From: Arthrobacter sp. M4
GTDB taxonomy: Bacteria > Actinomycetota > Actinomycetes > Actinomycetales > Micrococcaceae
Reading direction: 5' to 3'
DNA length: 64,000 nucleotides
Assembly (NCBI RefSeq): GCF_020251205.1
Contig: NZ_JAIWYX010000001.1
Span: 62,001-126,000, forward strand
The notes beneath the pieces are model-generated. The model did no database searches and was not told where the DNA came from. It was given only the letters and a program-made list of their open reading frames with translations. This document shows, in pieces, positions 46,905-56,116 of the stretch; the stretch's first letter is position 1; each line of letters begins with the position of its first letter. The translations under genes and the position numbers were made by a program.

Positions 46905-48305
46905 CTTGGCCGGGTATTGACGCCTCCGGCGTCGTTGTTCGAGGGCGATTTCGAATGGGCTCGAAAGCCTGTCAGCCAGACTGGTTCCCGGTAGTGGGGG
47001 CGCGGTTGAGTGGTAAGCGTGACCGGTGGGTGTTTGGTATTCGATGGTGTTCCGTAGGCCGGGGATGGGTGTGGCGCTCCAGCCGGGGATCTCTTTGGTA
47101 TGGTTGCAGGCTTCGCAGAGTCCCGCGCCGTTACCGGAGTTGGTGGGCCCGTTCTTATGCCAGGGGATGACGTGGTCGAAGTGGCGGATGGGTGCGTCGC
47201 AGTACGGGGTGCGGCAGGTGTTGTCACGGGCTTGGATGAAGCGCCGCAGCCCGGCAGGGAAGAGGCGGGCGCGGGAGTCCATGCCGAGCAGTTCCCCGGA
47301 ACCGGGGGAGGTGTAGAGCCGCCGGACCCAGACTGTGAAGTCAGGGTCCGCGAGTTCAGGATCTGCGAGCTCAGGGACTGCGAGTTCAGGGTCCGGGACG
47401 TCAGGAGTTGCGGTGGCTGTGCCCGTCTTCACTAACTTGCGGGCCCAGGTGGCGGGGACGGTGCCGTAGCCGATAAGCCGGGCGGGTTCGCTGTCGCCTT
47501 GGAGGAGAGTGCGGTCGGTCATGACGAGCTGGATATCTACCCCGCTGATCCCGCCGGGCACCCCGGTGGTGCGTTCGACCAGGGCGTCAGCCATGAGCTG
47601 ACCACGGCTCCGGGAATCACCCGTAGCCCGGGCCTCATCAGCTTGCTTGGCCAACGCAGCGTAAACCGCAACGCCCTGGGCGACGGGCAGCAGGGCAGTG
47701 AGGTAGGTCATGGTGTCGGGTGCGGGGCGGAGGGTGACGTGCCGTTCGGTGGCGGCATGGGCTGCACGTCGCGTGGCAGAGCGGGGGTCGCGGCGGTATG
47801 CGGCGGCCCGGACGACAGCGATGAGGGCGCGGTCGCCGATTCCGGTGAAGGTGCCCTTGTGAGCGGAAAGTTCTTCGTCGACGGCGGACCGGTCTTCTGC
47901 GCTGAGGCAGGCGGTCTCCTTCACCAGGAGGGTGGCGCGCCATTCGTTGAGTTGGCCGGTGTCCAGGGCGGTGAGGGTATGAGGCATTTCCGCGACGAGC
48001 GCGCGGGCGAGGCCGAGGAGCCGATTACCGCGGTGAGGGGATTCACGGCGGGCGAGGGCGATCTGCGCGGCGACGCCCTTGCCCTGATCCTCGGCGGGGG
48101 TGCCATTCTCGGCTTGGGCGCGGCGTTGGGCGGCATCGAGTGCGACGGTGATGCGCGCCTGCGCGGCGGCGATGGCAGCTTTGAGGTCTTCCAGAGCTGT
48201 GAGCTGGTCAATCAGCTCGGCACTGTCCGCGGCGAGGCGCAGCGATCGGACAGCGGCGATCAGCTCGCTCACATCAGCTGGGTTCGAAACCACGTTGCCG
48301 TCCAT
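46884..48305 (-). CDS. DUF222 (13E12 repeat) protein with C-terminal HNH domain
   Basis: The protein has about 473 residues from ATG 48305 ([12 protein letters not shown]); the frame continues to a TTG at 48401 that would add a repeated NFSDS element with no ribosome site. A helical DUF222 region spans about 10-330. The linker carries the tandem peptide [20 protein letters not shown]-terminal HNH fold has [23 protein letters not shown] (in parts: CxxxxC, then HFDH) and [13 protein letters not shown]. Such proteins are abundant, multi-copy and often mobile in actinobacteria; their role is unclear. Confidence 0.9.
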   Translation of the reverse strand: MDGNVVSNPADVSELIAAVRSLRLAADSAELIDQLTALEDLKAAIAAAQARITVALDAAQRRAQAENGTPAEDQGKGVAAQIALARRESPHRGNRLLGLARALVAEMPHTLTALDTGQLNEWRATLLVKETACLSAEDRSAVDEELSAHKGTFTGIGDRALIAVVRAAAYRRDPRSATRRAAHAATERHVTLRPAPDTMTYLTALLPVAQGVAVYAALAKQADEARATGDSRSRGQLMADALVERTTGVPGGISGVDIQLVMTDRTLLQGDSEPARLIGYGTVPATWARKLVKTGTATATPDVPDPELAVPELADPELADPDFTVWVRRLYTSPGSGELLGMDSRARLFPAGLRRFIQARDNTCRTPYCDAPIRHFDHVIPWHKNGPTNSGNGAGLCEACNHTKEIPGWSATPIPGLRNTIEYQTPTGHAYHSTAPPLPGTSLADRLSSPFEIALEQRRRRRQYPAKSGLPAA

Positions 48306-48567
48306 AAACACAGCATCCCGGTACCCTCTGACATTTTTAGAGGCCGCATGTCTGGATCCGCCGTCTGAATCGGAAAAGTTCAACGAATCGGAAAAGTTCA
48401 ACCGGAGGGCAGCCAGCCCCGAGAGCCGCTAGGACCGTCGATACTTGCTGCGTGTAAAACCAAGGAACGTCTGAAGGTCATTTGTCAGGCGTGCGTGGAG
48501 GATCTATCCGAAGACGAAAGTAAACGTCGCGTTGATGAACGGGCCGCGCAGCAGGAATAGGCTAGGC

Positions 48568-48579
48568 CTATCCGGATAG
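48568..48579. promoter_or_regulatory. Palindrome CTATCCGGATAG upstream of ChaB gene
   Basis: A perfect 12-bp palindrome 30 bases before the ChaB-family start, preceded by AATAGGCTAGGC. Candidate operator or promoter element; no known regulator is assigned. Confidence 0.4.
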
Positions 48580-48609
48580 TCAGCAAGCTGATGAAAAGGG
48601 GTGGGCACC

Positions 48610-49038
48610 ATGCCCAAAACAGGAAAGAACGGCCACGCCCTCAAGGAAGAGCTGCCCTCAACCCTGCAGCGATCGGAGCAGAAGGCCCAGGATACGTTCG
48701 CCAAGACCTACGATTCCGCCCTCGAGACATATGCCAATGACGAGGAGCGTGCCTCCCGGGCAGCCTATGCCTCGTTGAAGCACAGCTATGAGAAAGTCGG
48801 CGATCATTGGGAGCCCAAGGAGAAGCGCGGACCTTCCGATGAGCGAGCAGAGGAGCAGAGTCGTGATTCCAGTACCCCCACGGCCGGCGGCGTAGATGCG
48901 AATGCCTCCAAAGAGCACCTCTATGAGCTTGCCCAGAAACTGAATGTCCGGGGGCGATCCACAATGGACAAGGACGAACTGGTCAAGGCCTTGGAAGAGG
49001 CAAATGAGAGGGAAACCCGGAAAGCCCGGGGAGGCTGA
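48610..49038 (+). CDS. ChaB family protein with Rho N-terminal-like domain
   Basis: The 142-residue protein starts at ATG 48610 (MPKTGKNGHALKEELPSTLQRS). Residues ~1-65 follow the ChaB pattern (LPSTLQRSEQKAQDTFAKTYDSAL ... AAYASLKHSYEK, read in parts). A charged linker leads to a small C-terminal Rho_N/SAP-like fold (KEHLYELAQKLNVRGRSTM then KDELVKALEEA). ChaB/Rho_N proteins are common stress-associated small proteins in actinobacteria; DNA or RNA binding by the tail is inferred. Confidence 0.85.
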   Translation: MPKTGKNGHALKEELPSTLQRSEQKAQDTFAKTYDSALETYANDEERASRAAYASLKHSYEKVGDHWEPKEKRGPSDERAEEQSRDSSTPTAGGVDANASKEHLYELAQKLNVRGRSTMDKDELVKALEEANERETRKARGG

Positions 49039-49242
49039 GCCTTCTGCCCGGGGACCTAATACGACTCGTAGTTGCGGCCAGCCCGTTGGAATGCCGACGC
49101 TGCTACTGCAATGGCGGGCCGATACCTGGATGCGTCCCGCGAGGCCAGGATGACTTCGCGGCTCTGAATCCCTAGTGCCGTTGGGAACTTCCGTACATTC
49201 CGGGCAGCGTGCTCCAGCGCGAGTCCAGGCAGGATTATGTCA

Positions 49243-50145
49243 TCAGCGTGAGTCCACAACGCCTTGTCGACGCTTGGGAAAGGAAAAGCGGTCTAAATCG
49301 TTTGCGGCGATGACTGTAGTGTTTCCGGCGTGCGCGCGGGCTTGGTCCACGAGCGGGCCGACGTCCGCATATCTCGCCGAAAAGTGCGTCAGAATCAGTG
49401 TTCCCACGCCCCCGCTGGCGGCTAGTTGGCCCGCCTGCCCGGCTGTAAGGTGCCGGAACTGCGCGGCGAGTTCGCTGTCATCGTCGCTAAAGGTGGATTC
49501 TGCCACCAGCAGGTCCGCTCCCTCGGCGAGTTCCTCTGCCCCCGTGCATGGCGCGGTGTCCATGATGAAGGCGAAGCGCTGGCCGCGGCGAGGGATGCTG
49601 ACCTCCTCCAGCTTCACACCACGGAGACTGCCCTGGTGCTGGAGTCGGGCGACGTCCGGACCTTCGATTCCTGCCGCGGCCAGTTTTTCTGGAACGAGCG
49701 TGCGGCCGTCCGGCTCGGTCAGGCGGTAGCCAAACGTCACCGTTCGGTGGAACAGAGGGCGAACTTCAAGGCCGGGAGCTATTTCACCGGCCTCCTCATG
49801 CGGGTAGACCCGCAAGTCGATGCCGGGGCTGGCGACGGATATGAGTGGCCAGATGACGTCTTCACCGGCGGCGGGGTAGTGCAACCGAATAGGGTGTGGC
49901 ACACGATCAAGGGCCATGCGGGACAGGATCCCGGGCAGTCCATAACAATGATCGCCGTGGGCATGAGTGATGCAGATCCGCGTGATTTCAGAGGATGCAA
50001 TGCCGGCGTGGATCATTTGCCGCTGTGTGCCTTCGCCGGGGTCGAAGAGGATGCCTTCGCCGTCCCAGCGGAGAAAATACCCATTGTGATTGCGCGTGCG
50101 CGTCGGTACTTGGGAGGCGGTGCCGAGTACCACGAGTTCGCGCAT
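49243..50145 (-). CDS. rnz: Ribonuclease Z
   Basis: The 300-residue metallo-beta-lactamase-fold tRNA 3'-endonuclease has the HAHGDH motif at 61-66, a short exosite region, FHRTVTFGYRL, AESTFSDDD and LTHFSARY near the C-terminus, all RNase Z marks. It trims tRNA 3' trailers, relevant for tRNA-Ala copy 2 in this window, which lacks an encoded CCA. The length is normal for the bacterial short form. Confidence 0.94.
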   Translation of the reverse strand: MRELVVLGTASQVPTRTRNHNGYFLRWDGEGILFDPGEGTQRQMIHAGIASSEITRICITHAHGDHCYGLPGILSRMALDRVPHPIRLHYPAAGEDVIWPLISVASPGIDLRVYPHEEAGEIAPGLEVRPLFHRTVTFGYRLTEPDGRTLVPEKLAAAGIEGPDVARLQHQGSLRGVKLEEVSIPRRGQRFAFIMDTAPCTGAEELAEGADLLVAESTFSDDDSELAAQFRHLTAGQAGQLAASGGVGTLILTHFSARYADVGPLVDQARAHAGNTTVIAANDLDRFSFPKRRQGVVDSR

Positions 50146-50223
50146 GGAAACGAGTCTCTCACCGTTCCCCGCGAACGTGGCAACTCCTCCGTGTCGCGAA
50201 TCGCATGCAAGTGACTTGGGTCC

Positions 50224-50514
50224 TTAATGTTCGGCGCCTCCATGCAGGCCGTCGTCGCTGCTGTCACTTGAGGGAGTGTTGTCAGCGTCTTCCGGCGGGA
50301 GATCCAGGTTCCCTCGCGCCTCTTCGAGGGTCGGCCCGCCCGGAACGTTGTAGGTCTCCGGCCGTATTCCGCGTGCCTGCTCTTCAATCAAGGCCTGCTC
50401 TTCGCTGAAGCGGATGGCGTTGGCATCGTCTGCCGCGTCACCGGGCATGTCCTCACGTATCGTGGATGGGTTGGGGACTACGCGCCCTTCGTGGTTGTTA
50501 GGTTTCTCAGTCAC
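50224..50514 (-). CDS. Hypothetical acidic protein
   Basis: A 96-residue acidic, probably disordered protein (MTEKPNNHEGRVVPNPSTI...), rich in Asp/Glu/Pro/Ala, with a possible short helix at FSEEQALIEEQARG. No signal, membrane span or domain is seen. Its upstream region (50515-50600) is AT-rich (GATAATAAGCATACTTTC), a likely promoter. Found between rnz and the dienelactone hydrolase gene; function unknown. Confidence 0.65.
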   Translation of the reverse strand: MTEKPNNHEGRVVPNPSTIREDMPGDAADDANAIRFSEEQALIEEQARGIRPETYNVPGGPTLEEARGNLDLPPEDADNTPSSDSSDDGLHGGAEH

Positions 50515-50728
50515 TGCTCATCATCCCTTCAGCTTCGCGTTCGAATAGATAATAAGCATACTTTCTATTTGGGGAAGGGTGCGACTCGCCCACCCAAGCA
50601 GCCAGGCAATCGACTCATGACATGAACGAGACAGCCGAATTCGCTAAGACCAGGGGCACCGCTTCTACGGGCAGTCTTCACCGGGAGCCCTCCTCGGAGG
50701 AGGATTAGGGCACAGCGAAGGGCACGTC

Positions 50729-51703
50729 ATGACTGAGCTTGGGAAATTTGAGAAGTACCTGATCGAGGAATTCTTCGATGATTACCGCGCTGGCGCGATG
50801 AGCCAGCACACGTTCACGCGAAGGGTCGCCTTCATCACCGGAAGTATGGCTGCAGCTGCAGCGGCGATGACTCTTGTGGGCTGCACGCCTCAAGAAATCC
50901 CACGCAGTACCGAACCCATGCCAACGCCCAGCCCGCCGTCGTCGAACGCTAGCCGAGGCCCAACGTCCGGTGCGGTTCCAGGCGCGAAAAGCCCGCTGTC
51001 GGTACCCGAGGGTGCGGCCGGACTCAGCACCTCCACAGTGAAGTTCCCTTCTGGCGGGACTGACATCAGCGGCTACCTCGCGAGGCCGGAAACCGCGGAC
51101 CCCAAACCGGCCGTGCTGATCTGCCATGAGAACAAGGGCCTCACTCCTCACATTCAGGATGTTGCTCGTCGATTCGCCAAGGCCGGTTACGTAGCCTTGG
51201 CCCCCGACCTCCTAAGCCGTGAAGGCGGCACAGCAGGAATGGATCCCGACGCCGTCCCTGGGGCATTGACGAAGGCAGGAGCACGGCGACACGTCGCCGA
51301 CTTCCAGGCGGCGTTCACCTACCTCCAGACGCAGAAGTTCGTGGACCCACAACGCATAGCCATGACCGGGTACTGTTTTGGCGGCGGAATCACGTGGCAG
51401 GCCGCAACGGAACTCCCCGGCCTGAAAGCGACGGCTGCTTTCTACGGTCCAGCCCCGGATCTGGCCAAGGTCCCTGAAATCAAAGCCGCCGTCTTCGGCG
51501 TCTACGCCGAACTTGACCAGCGCATCACCGGCGCAATGCCACCCCTCCGGGACGCCCTTGCCGCTGCCGGTGTCCGCAACAAGATCACGGTCTATCCCGG
51601 CGTCGACCATGCGTTCCACAACGACACCGGAGACCGCTACAACCAGGTGCAGGCAACAAAGGCGTGGGAGGACACTTTGGCCTGGTTCGGGCAGTACGTC
51701 TAG
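50729..51703 (+). CDS. Exported dienelactone hydrolase family protein
   Basis: The 324-residue protein has an N-terminal ~25 residues (EKYLIEEFFDDYRAG) before a twin-arginine-like/lipoprotein signal: TRRVAFITGSM then AAAAAMTLVGC with lipobox LVGC. A Ser/Pro linker follows, then the hydrolase domain. The catalytic triad is C216 (GYCFGGG), D263 (YAELDQR) and H294 (GVDHAFHN). The PVIL-type CHENKG motif is also present. The family opens lactone rings or hydrolyses other esters; export suggests an external substrate. The 26-base gap to the next gene suggests co-transcription. Confidence 0.9.
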   Translation: MTELGKFEKYLIEEFFDDYRAGAMSQHTFTRRVAFITGSMAAAAAAMTLVGCTPQEIPRSTEPMPTPSPPSSNASRGPTSGAVPGAKSPLSVPEGAAGLSTSTVKFPSGGTDISGYLARPETADPKPAVLICHENKGLTPHIQDVARRFAKAGYVALAPDLLSREGGTAGMDPDAVPGALTKAGARRHVADFQAAFTYLQTQKFVDPQRIAMTGYCFGGGITWQAATELPGLKATAAFYGPAPDLAKVPEIKAAVFGVYAELDQRITGAMPPLRDALAAAGVRNKITVYPGVDHAFHNDTGDRYNQVQATKAWEDTLAWFGQYV

Positions 51704-51725
51704 TTCTCTTCGCAGGAGGCAAGCA

Positions 51726-52733
51726 ATGGAGGCATGGTGGGTGGATGAGCCTGGCCCCATCGCGTCACACCCACTGAAAGGTGGCCAAAAGCCGGATCCA
51801 AAACCCGGCCCGGGGGAGCTCCTCATCGCAGTGAGGACGTGCGGCGTCTGCCGCACAGACTTGCATCTCGCCGAGGGGGATCTTCAACCGCACGCCCAAC
51901 AGGTCATCCCGGGGCATGAAGTCGTTGGCGAAGTCATCGAATCCGGGGAAGGGACTACAAAGTTTCGCCCCGGTGACCGGGTAGGCGCAGCCTGGCTGGG
52001 CTGGACCTGCGGATCGTGCCGGTTCTGCACATCTGATCGGGAGAACCTCTGCCTGCAGCCAAGATTCACCGGCTGGGACTTTGATGGAGGCTACGCAGAG
52101 CTCACCGTGGTTCATCAGGACTACGCCTACCGAGTGCCGGACGTCTTCACCAATGAGCAAGCCGCACCCCTCCTTTGCGCGGGCATCATCGGGTACAGGG
52201 CACTTCGCAGTTCCGCGCTTCCCGCGGGCGGGCGATTAGGAATTTACGGCTTCGGCGGATCGGCACACCTTGCCGCGCAGATCGCCATATTTGAAGGCGC
52301 GAGTGTGTTTGTCATGACTCGCTCTGAGAATGCCCAAAAGCTCGCGAAGGAGTTGGGCGCCAGCTACGCGGGGGACGCTGAAACGACGCCTCCTGAACTT
52401 TTGGATGCCGCCATCCTTTTCGCGCCCAGCGGCGACTTGGTGCCCCCGGCTCTACAGGCCCTTGACCGCGGAGGAACTCTGGCCATCGCCGGTATCCACC
52501 TGAGTTCCATCCCATCCCTCAATTATTCGAAGGACCTATTCCATGAACGCAGCATCCGCAGCGTTACGGCCAACACACGCAAGGATGGCGAAGAGTTTTT
52601 GGCTATTGCCAGCCGCATCCCACTGCAGCCAACAACCACGGTCTATCAGCTTTCATCAGCCAACGATGCCCTCCTCGACTTGGCCGAGGGGAGAATCGTC
52701 GGGGCTGGGGTCCTGAAAGTCTCCGGACAGTAG
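51726..52733 (+). CDS. Zinc-dependent alcohol dehydrogenase
   Basis: The 335-residue protein starts at ATG 51726 (MEAWWVDEPG) with AGGAGG upstream; the frame extends into the preceding gene but that is not used. Catalytic zinc ligands are C42 (CGVCRTD) and H64 (PGHEVVG); structural zinc Cys are C95, C98, C101 and C109. The Rossmann motif is GIYGFGGSAHLAAQ. The pattern is of the AdhA-like zinc-binding alcohol dehydrogenases that use NAD(P). It may act with the hydrolase just upstream. Confidence 0.93.
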   Translation: MEAWWVDEPGPIASHPLKGGQKPDPKPGPGELLIAVRTCGVCRTDLHLAEGDLQPHAQQVIPGHEVVGEVIESGEGTTKFRPGDRVGAAWLGWTCGSCRFCTSDRENLCLQPRFTGWDFDGGYAELTVVHQDYAYRVPDVFTNEQAAPLLCAGIIGYRALRSSALPAGGRLGIYGFGGSAHLAAQIAIFEGASVFVMTRSENAQKLAKELGASYAGDAETTPPELLDAAILFAPSGDLVPPALQALDRGGTLAIAGIHLSSIPSLNYSKDLFHERSIRSVTANTRKDGEEFLAIASRIPLQPTTTVYQLSSANDALLDLAEGRIVGAGVLKVSGQ

Positions 52734-52784
52734 CGAAGGCGCCACTCAATCTCGCGGGACTGGAGGAGGATCCCTGTTCAACAA

Positions 52785-52814
52785 AGCGGTTGGGGAGCGA
52801 AGTCCCCAACCGCT
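52785..52814. terminator. Bidirectional hairpin between adh and hsp20
   Basis: AGCGGTTGGGGA (52785-52796), GCGAAG loop, TCCCCAACCGCT (52803-52814): a perfect 12-bp stem between convergent genes. Confidence 0.85.
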
Positions 52815-52829
52815 CGAAGGCCGTAGGCG

Positions 52830-53237
52830 CTAGTCCCGGGAGATCTGGATCCTCTGGCTCTTCGTCTCGGCGCCGGGAGCCGGAATGGGGGCCCTCACTT
52901 CAAGGACACCATCCCGATAACTGGCCTTGATGTCTTCTTCCTTGACTCCTTTTGGCAACGGAATTGATCGGAAGAAGGATCCGTAGCGGAATTCGGAGCG
53001 GTAGTTGCCCTTGTCCTTCTCTTCCTTCTTTTCGCGGCGCTCGGCCCGAATATGCAACTGTCCGTCTGTCACCGAAATCTCTACGTCCTTGTCCGGATCG
53101 ACTCCAGGAAGTTCGGCGCGGACCACCAGCTCATTGTCCTTGACTTCCTCCTCGACGCGGATCATGGATCTGTCGGCTTCACTCTCGAAGAGCCGGCGGA
53201 ACGGTTCCATCAGTTCAAAAGGGTGAACGGCGCTCAA
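52830..53237 (-). CDS. Hsp20/alpha-crystallin small heat-shock protein, N-terminus frameshifted
   Basis: The 135-residue frame covers the alpha-crystallin domain (ELPGVDPDKDVEISVTDGQL ... the GVLEVRAPIP block) and a C-terminal QRIQISRD. It is a holdase chaperone. As written it can only start at TTG 53237 (MSAVHPFELMEPFRRLF). However a much better start, ATG 53265 with AAGGAG behind it, opens the frame MSDLLRWSPFERRSPF, which meets a stop exactly where the reading should continue as FELMEPF. One extra base in the AAAA run at 53217-53220 (TTTT on the coding strand) would explain it. See findings. Confidence 0.88.
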   Translation of the reverse strand: MSAVHPFELMEPFRRLFESEADRSMIRVEEEVKDNELVVRAELPGVDPDKDVEISVTDGQLHIRAERREKKEEKDKGNYRSEFRYGSFFRSIPLPKGVKEEDIKASYRDGVLEVRAPIPAPGAETKSQRIQISRD

Positions 53238-53282
53238 ACGGCGACCATCTCAGAAGGTCACTCATGGCATAACTCCTTGTGT

Positions 53283-53325
53283 CTTGGAACGTGTCTGTCC
53301 TGTACATGCGTACGCGGATTCCAAG
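53283..53325. promoter_or_regulatory. Inverted repeat in hsp20 promoter region
   Basis: CTTGGAA (53283-53289) and TTCCAAG (53319-53325) are perfect reverse complements 29 bases apart, upstream of hsp20. Candidate heat-shock operator; it does not match the HspR HAIR sequence (CTTGAGT-N7-ACTCAAG). Confidence 0.4.
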
Positions 53326-53536
53326 GCTTCCAGATCGAGGTCTCGGCTTTGGCACCGGCTCCGACCCAACCCAAGCGAGGTCGGCCCATCTGGAAGAAAC
53401 CGGCGTCAAAGCTAACCGGCCACAAACTGGGAGTCTGATTCCTCTGCGATACATGAGCATGATAGGTCCGCACCAGCGGAAGCAAAAGCACCGGGACAGA
53501 ACCAAAATGCCTTGGCTGGGTCCTCTGCGGACGCTC

Positions 53537-54670
53537 CTACCGGCCAGTAGAATCGGGGCTTCCAGGATCAGCCAATTCAGCCTCCAAGGTCTCGATACTC
53601 GGCAGGGTGGAAGCAAATTCCTCAGGCAAGGAACGGACGATTTCGGTTTCCCATTCGGCCACCCCAATGGGCTTGGTGAACCCACGGAGGGAATACTCCG
53701 CCACCACGTTGTTTTTGGTCTTGCAAAGCAAAAGGCCAATAGTGGGTTTGTCGTCGGGGTGCGACAACAGGTCATCTACGGCCGACATGTACATGTTGAT
53801 TTGGCCCAAGTACTCCGGTTTGAAGGGCGTCGCCTTGAGCTCCACCACCACGAAGCAGCGCAATTTAAAGTTGTAAAAAAGCAAATCGGCGTAGAACTCG
53901 TCGTCACCAATGGTTAGCCGCACCTGCTGGCCAACAAACGCAAAGCCTTGACCCAGTTCCAGCAGGAATTTCTGAATGTGCAGAACGAGTTGATGTTCCA
54001 GGCCCCGTTCATTGCGCTTATCCGTCATCGCTACAAAGTCAAAGACATAAGGATCCTTGAACGACTGCTGGGCGAGGTCCGACTCCGGGCCAGGAAGCGT
54101 GGCCGTGAAGTTGTTGATGGCCTTACCGGAACGCTCGTGGAGTCTTGACTCGATCTGATGCCCAAGAACAGTGTGGGACCAGCCGTGCCGGACGGCGGCG
54201 TCCGCATACCAAAGCCGGACGACCGGCTCAGAGAGCTTCTCCAGCAGGAGCACATGATGGCTCCACGGCAATGTTGCAGACGCTGTCTGCAACATTGCCA
54301 GGTCCGGCCACGCCGCCGCGAAGGACTTCATGTAGCGCAGGTTGCGCGGCGAGAAGCCACGCGCCTCCGGAAAACGCTCGCGCAAGTCGGCGGACAGCCT
54401 GGTGACCACGCGGGCTCCCCAGCCTTCCGCAGTTTCACGCGCCAGGAGGTTGCGTCCAATAGACCAGTAGGCACGCACCAGTTCCTGGTTGGCTGCGGAA
54501 ACTGCGCGCGCCCTGCCAGAAGATATGGTGTCCGAAACCTGGTCCAGCAATTCCGGGTACCACTCCGGCATGCCGGACCGGGGAGGCGTCGACTCAAATG
54601 CCACAGTCGTCTCAGCAGACGCCGCTGACTCATGTGACGCTACTGATTCGGACGGCGCGGGAGTGGCCAT
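53537..54670 (-). CDS. YhcG-type PDDEXK nuclease (DUF1016)
   Basis: The 377-residue protein has an N-terminal DUF1016 helical domain (YWSIGRNLLARE, FSPRNLRYMKSFAAAWP, LPWSHHVLLLEKL). A C-terminal PDDEXK-like nuclease follows, with YADLLFYNFKLRCFVVVELK (D and E-x-K of the active site) and KPEYLGQINMYMSAVDD. YhcG proteins have been linked with DNA-end cutting and with restriction or defence loci. It stands alone here. The first ~30 residues are Ser/Ala-rich and variable. The start is ATG 54670. Confidence 0.92.
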   Translation of the reverse strand: MATPAPSESVASHESAASAETTVAFESTPPRSGMPEWYPELLDQVSDTISSGRARAVSAANQELVRAYWSIGRNLLARETAEGWGARVVTRLSADLRERFPEARGFSPRNLRYMKSFAAAWPDLAMLQTASATLPWSHHVLLLEKLSEPVVRLWYADAAVRHGWSHTVLGHQIESRLHERSGKAINNFTATLPGPESDLAQQSFKDPYVFDFVAMTDKRNERGLEHQLVLHIQKFLLELGQGFAFVGQQVRLTIGDDEFYADLLFYNFKLRCFVVVELKATPFKPEYLGQINMYMSAVDDLLSHPDDKPTIGLLLCKTKNNVVAEYSLRGFTKPIGVAEWETEIVRSLPEEFASTLPSIETLEAELADPGSPDSTGR

Positions 54671-54740
54671 ACGGGTGAATTCCTTTCAGCGAGGATGCTT
54701 TTGCCGAAAGGCTATAGCCGGCCACTGACAGAATGGATGG

Positions 54741-55373
54741 GTGAGTGATGCCGCCGAGTTCGTGGATTCGACGATCCAACGCGAAGCGAACTGGATCAGG
54801 GCCGAGGACTACGAACGAACCATCGGTACCGGTCTGCGGTTCTATGGTGCCTCGGTTGGCGCAGTGCGCGGCACAGTCCGCGACGCACTGCGCCGATACC
54901 GCGGCCTCACCCACGACCAAATCACGGCGCTAAGTTCGGAACTCTGGGACGTGCCGATCTTCGAACGGCGGCTGGCCGCCGTCGTACTTCTCCAGTCAAA
55001 CGTCGAACTGCTCACCGGCAGCGACTTGACCCGCCTTGAAGGCTTCCTTCGCCAGGCGCCGCTCCCCGAACTGGCAGACCCGTTGGCTGTCGACGTCGTC
55101 GGGCCCTTGCTTGCCGGGCTGGAAGGCGCGGAGCGATACCGCGCTGATCGCGTGACCGAGCGCTGGGCAGGCGACGAGGATCCGTGGTTGCGGCGCGCAG
55201 CCCTCCTGTCCCATGCGGCGTCACTCAAGGTGAAGGGCGCAGTTGCGGGCGCACCTGACCTGCGCGGAAGGAACCTCGCCACCTGGGCAGCTCAAGCCGA
55301 CGACGGCGGCACTAAAGTCCCCGAGATCGTCCAGGAGGCGATTCGCCAGCTGACTGGCGAGGATTCAGGCTAA
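54741..55373 (+). CDS. DNA alkylation repair protein, AlkD-like
   Basis: The 210-residue all-helical HEAT-repeat protein starts at GTG 54741. Markers of the AlkD/AlkC superfamily are RFYGASVGAVRGTVRDA near the N-terminus, LWDVPIFERRLAAVVLLQ, WAGDEDPWLRRAALLS (the Trp/Asp glycosylase region) and a C-terminal helix. These glycosylases remove bulky or alkylated bases without base flipping. It overlaps the convergent EEP gene by four bases. Confidence 0.85.
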   Translation: MSDAAEFVDSTIQREANWIRAEDYERTIGTGLRFYGASVGAVRGTVRDALRRYRGLTHDQITALSSELWDVPIFERRLAAVVLLQSNVELLTGSDLTRLEGFLRQAPLPELADPLAVDVVGPLLAGLEGAERYRADRVTERWAGDEDPWLRRAALLSHAASLKVKGAVAGAPDLRGRNLATWAAQADDGGTKVPEIVQEAIRQLTGEDSG

Positions 55374-56116
55374 AGAATTCGCCGACCCTTCTGCGATAAA
55401 GACTGAGAGGACGGCAATTCGACAGCAGGTGCGCTTCCCGGGCCATTCCGATACTCAGCGGTGATCAATATCGGAAGGTGATCGGATGCACCGCGCGGAA
55501 GGGTCTCCACCTTTCCGATGTCGAGTCCCAGCGAGGTGGCGAAATCGAAGTGGCCACGGAAGACTTTGTACCGGGTATAAGTCCGCCGATCCGACAATGA
55601 CAACTCGTAGCCGGAATTCTTCATGTGCGACGTCAGGTTGCTGGTGAAAAACGGGTAATTGAAATCACCGACCATAAGCGTGATCTGCTCCCCGCCCATG
55701 TCCAGCAGCCGGGCGTGCGCGGCGTGGATCTGCTTCCTCCGAAGTGAATTCGAAGCGGTGAGCGGTGCCGCGTGGAATGATCCCAGCGCCAATCCATGGC
55801 CCGTACGGTTATCGAGTAACCGCACAGCGAGCAGCCGCTCGTGCGCAGGGCTCAGTACACGGTCATGAATTGACTTCTTGAGCGCGAAAGCGTTTGACTC
55901 CACAGCGGTGAAGCGGTCAGTCCGGTAATAGACAGCCAGGCCCAGCCGGTTGCCGCGCGTGATATCAGCCAAATGCAATGGCCCCAGCGACGTTGGCAGG
56001 TCCTCCGTGTTGCATTCTTGAAGGCACAGGGCGTCCAGATCAAAGCCGTGCGCAAGCCCGCGGAGCTCTCCGCTTGCCTTGTGCTTTCGCAGGTTGTAGC
56101 TGATGACTCGGATAAT
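55370..56116 (-). CDS. Endonuclease/exonuclease/phosphatase family protein with probable ATT start
   Basis: The 248-residue EEP-fold protein reads IIRVISYNLRKHKASGELRG at its N-terminus, then LCLQEC (metal Glu), VGDFNYPFF and GASDHLPILI. The only ATG in frame (55978) would cut off the first beta strand and the LQEC motif, so it cannot be the true start. Upstream of the ATG the frame is open to a stop seven codons before ATT 56116; GGGAGG lies about five bases before that ATT. No ATG, GTG, TTG or CTG is present before the conserved strand. An ATT or ATC start is therefore the best reading. Confidence 0.85.
   Translation of the reverse strand: MIRVISYNLRKHKASGELRGLAHGFDLDALCLQECNTEDLPTSLGPLHLADITRGNRLGLAVYYRTDRFTAVESNAFALKKSIHDRVLSPAHERLLAVRLLDNRTGHGLALGSFHAAPLTASNSLRRKQIHAAHARLLDMGGEQITLMVGDFNYPFFTSNLTSHMKNSGYELSLSDRRTYTRYKVFRGHFDFATSLGLDIGKVETLPRGASDHLPILITAEYRNGPGSAPAVELPSSQSLSQKGRRIL

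Noticed and set aside
52830..53330. HspR (HAIR) operator for hsp20
   Set aside because: No CTTGAGT-N7-ACTCAAG is present; only a wide CTTGGAA/TTCCAAG inverted repeat.
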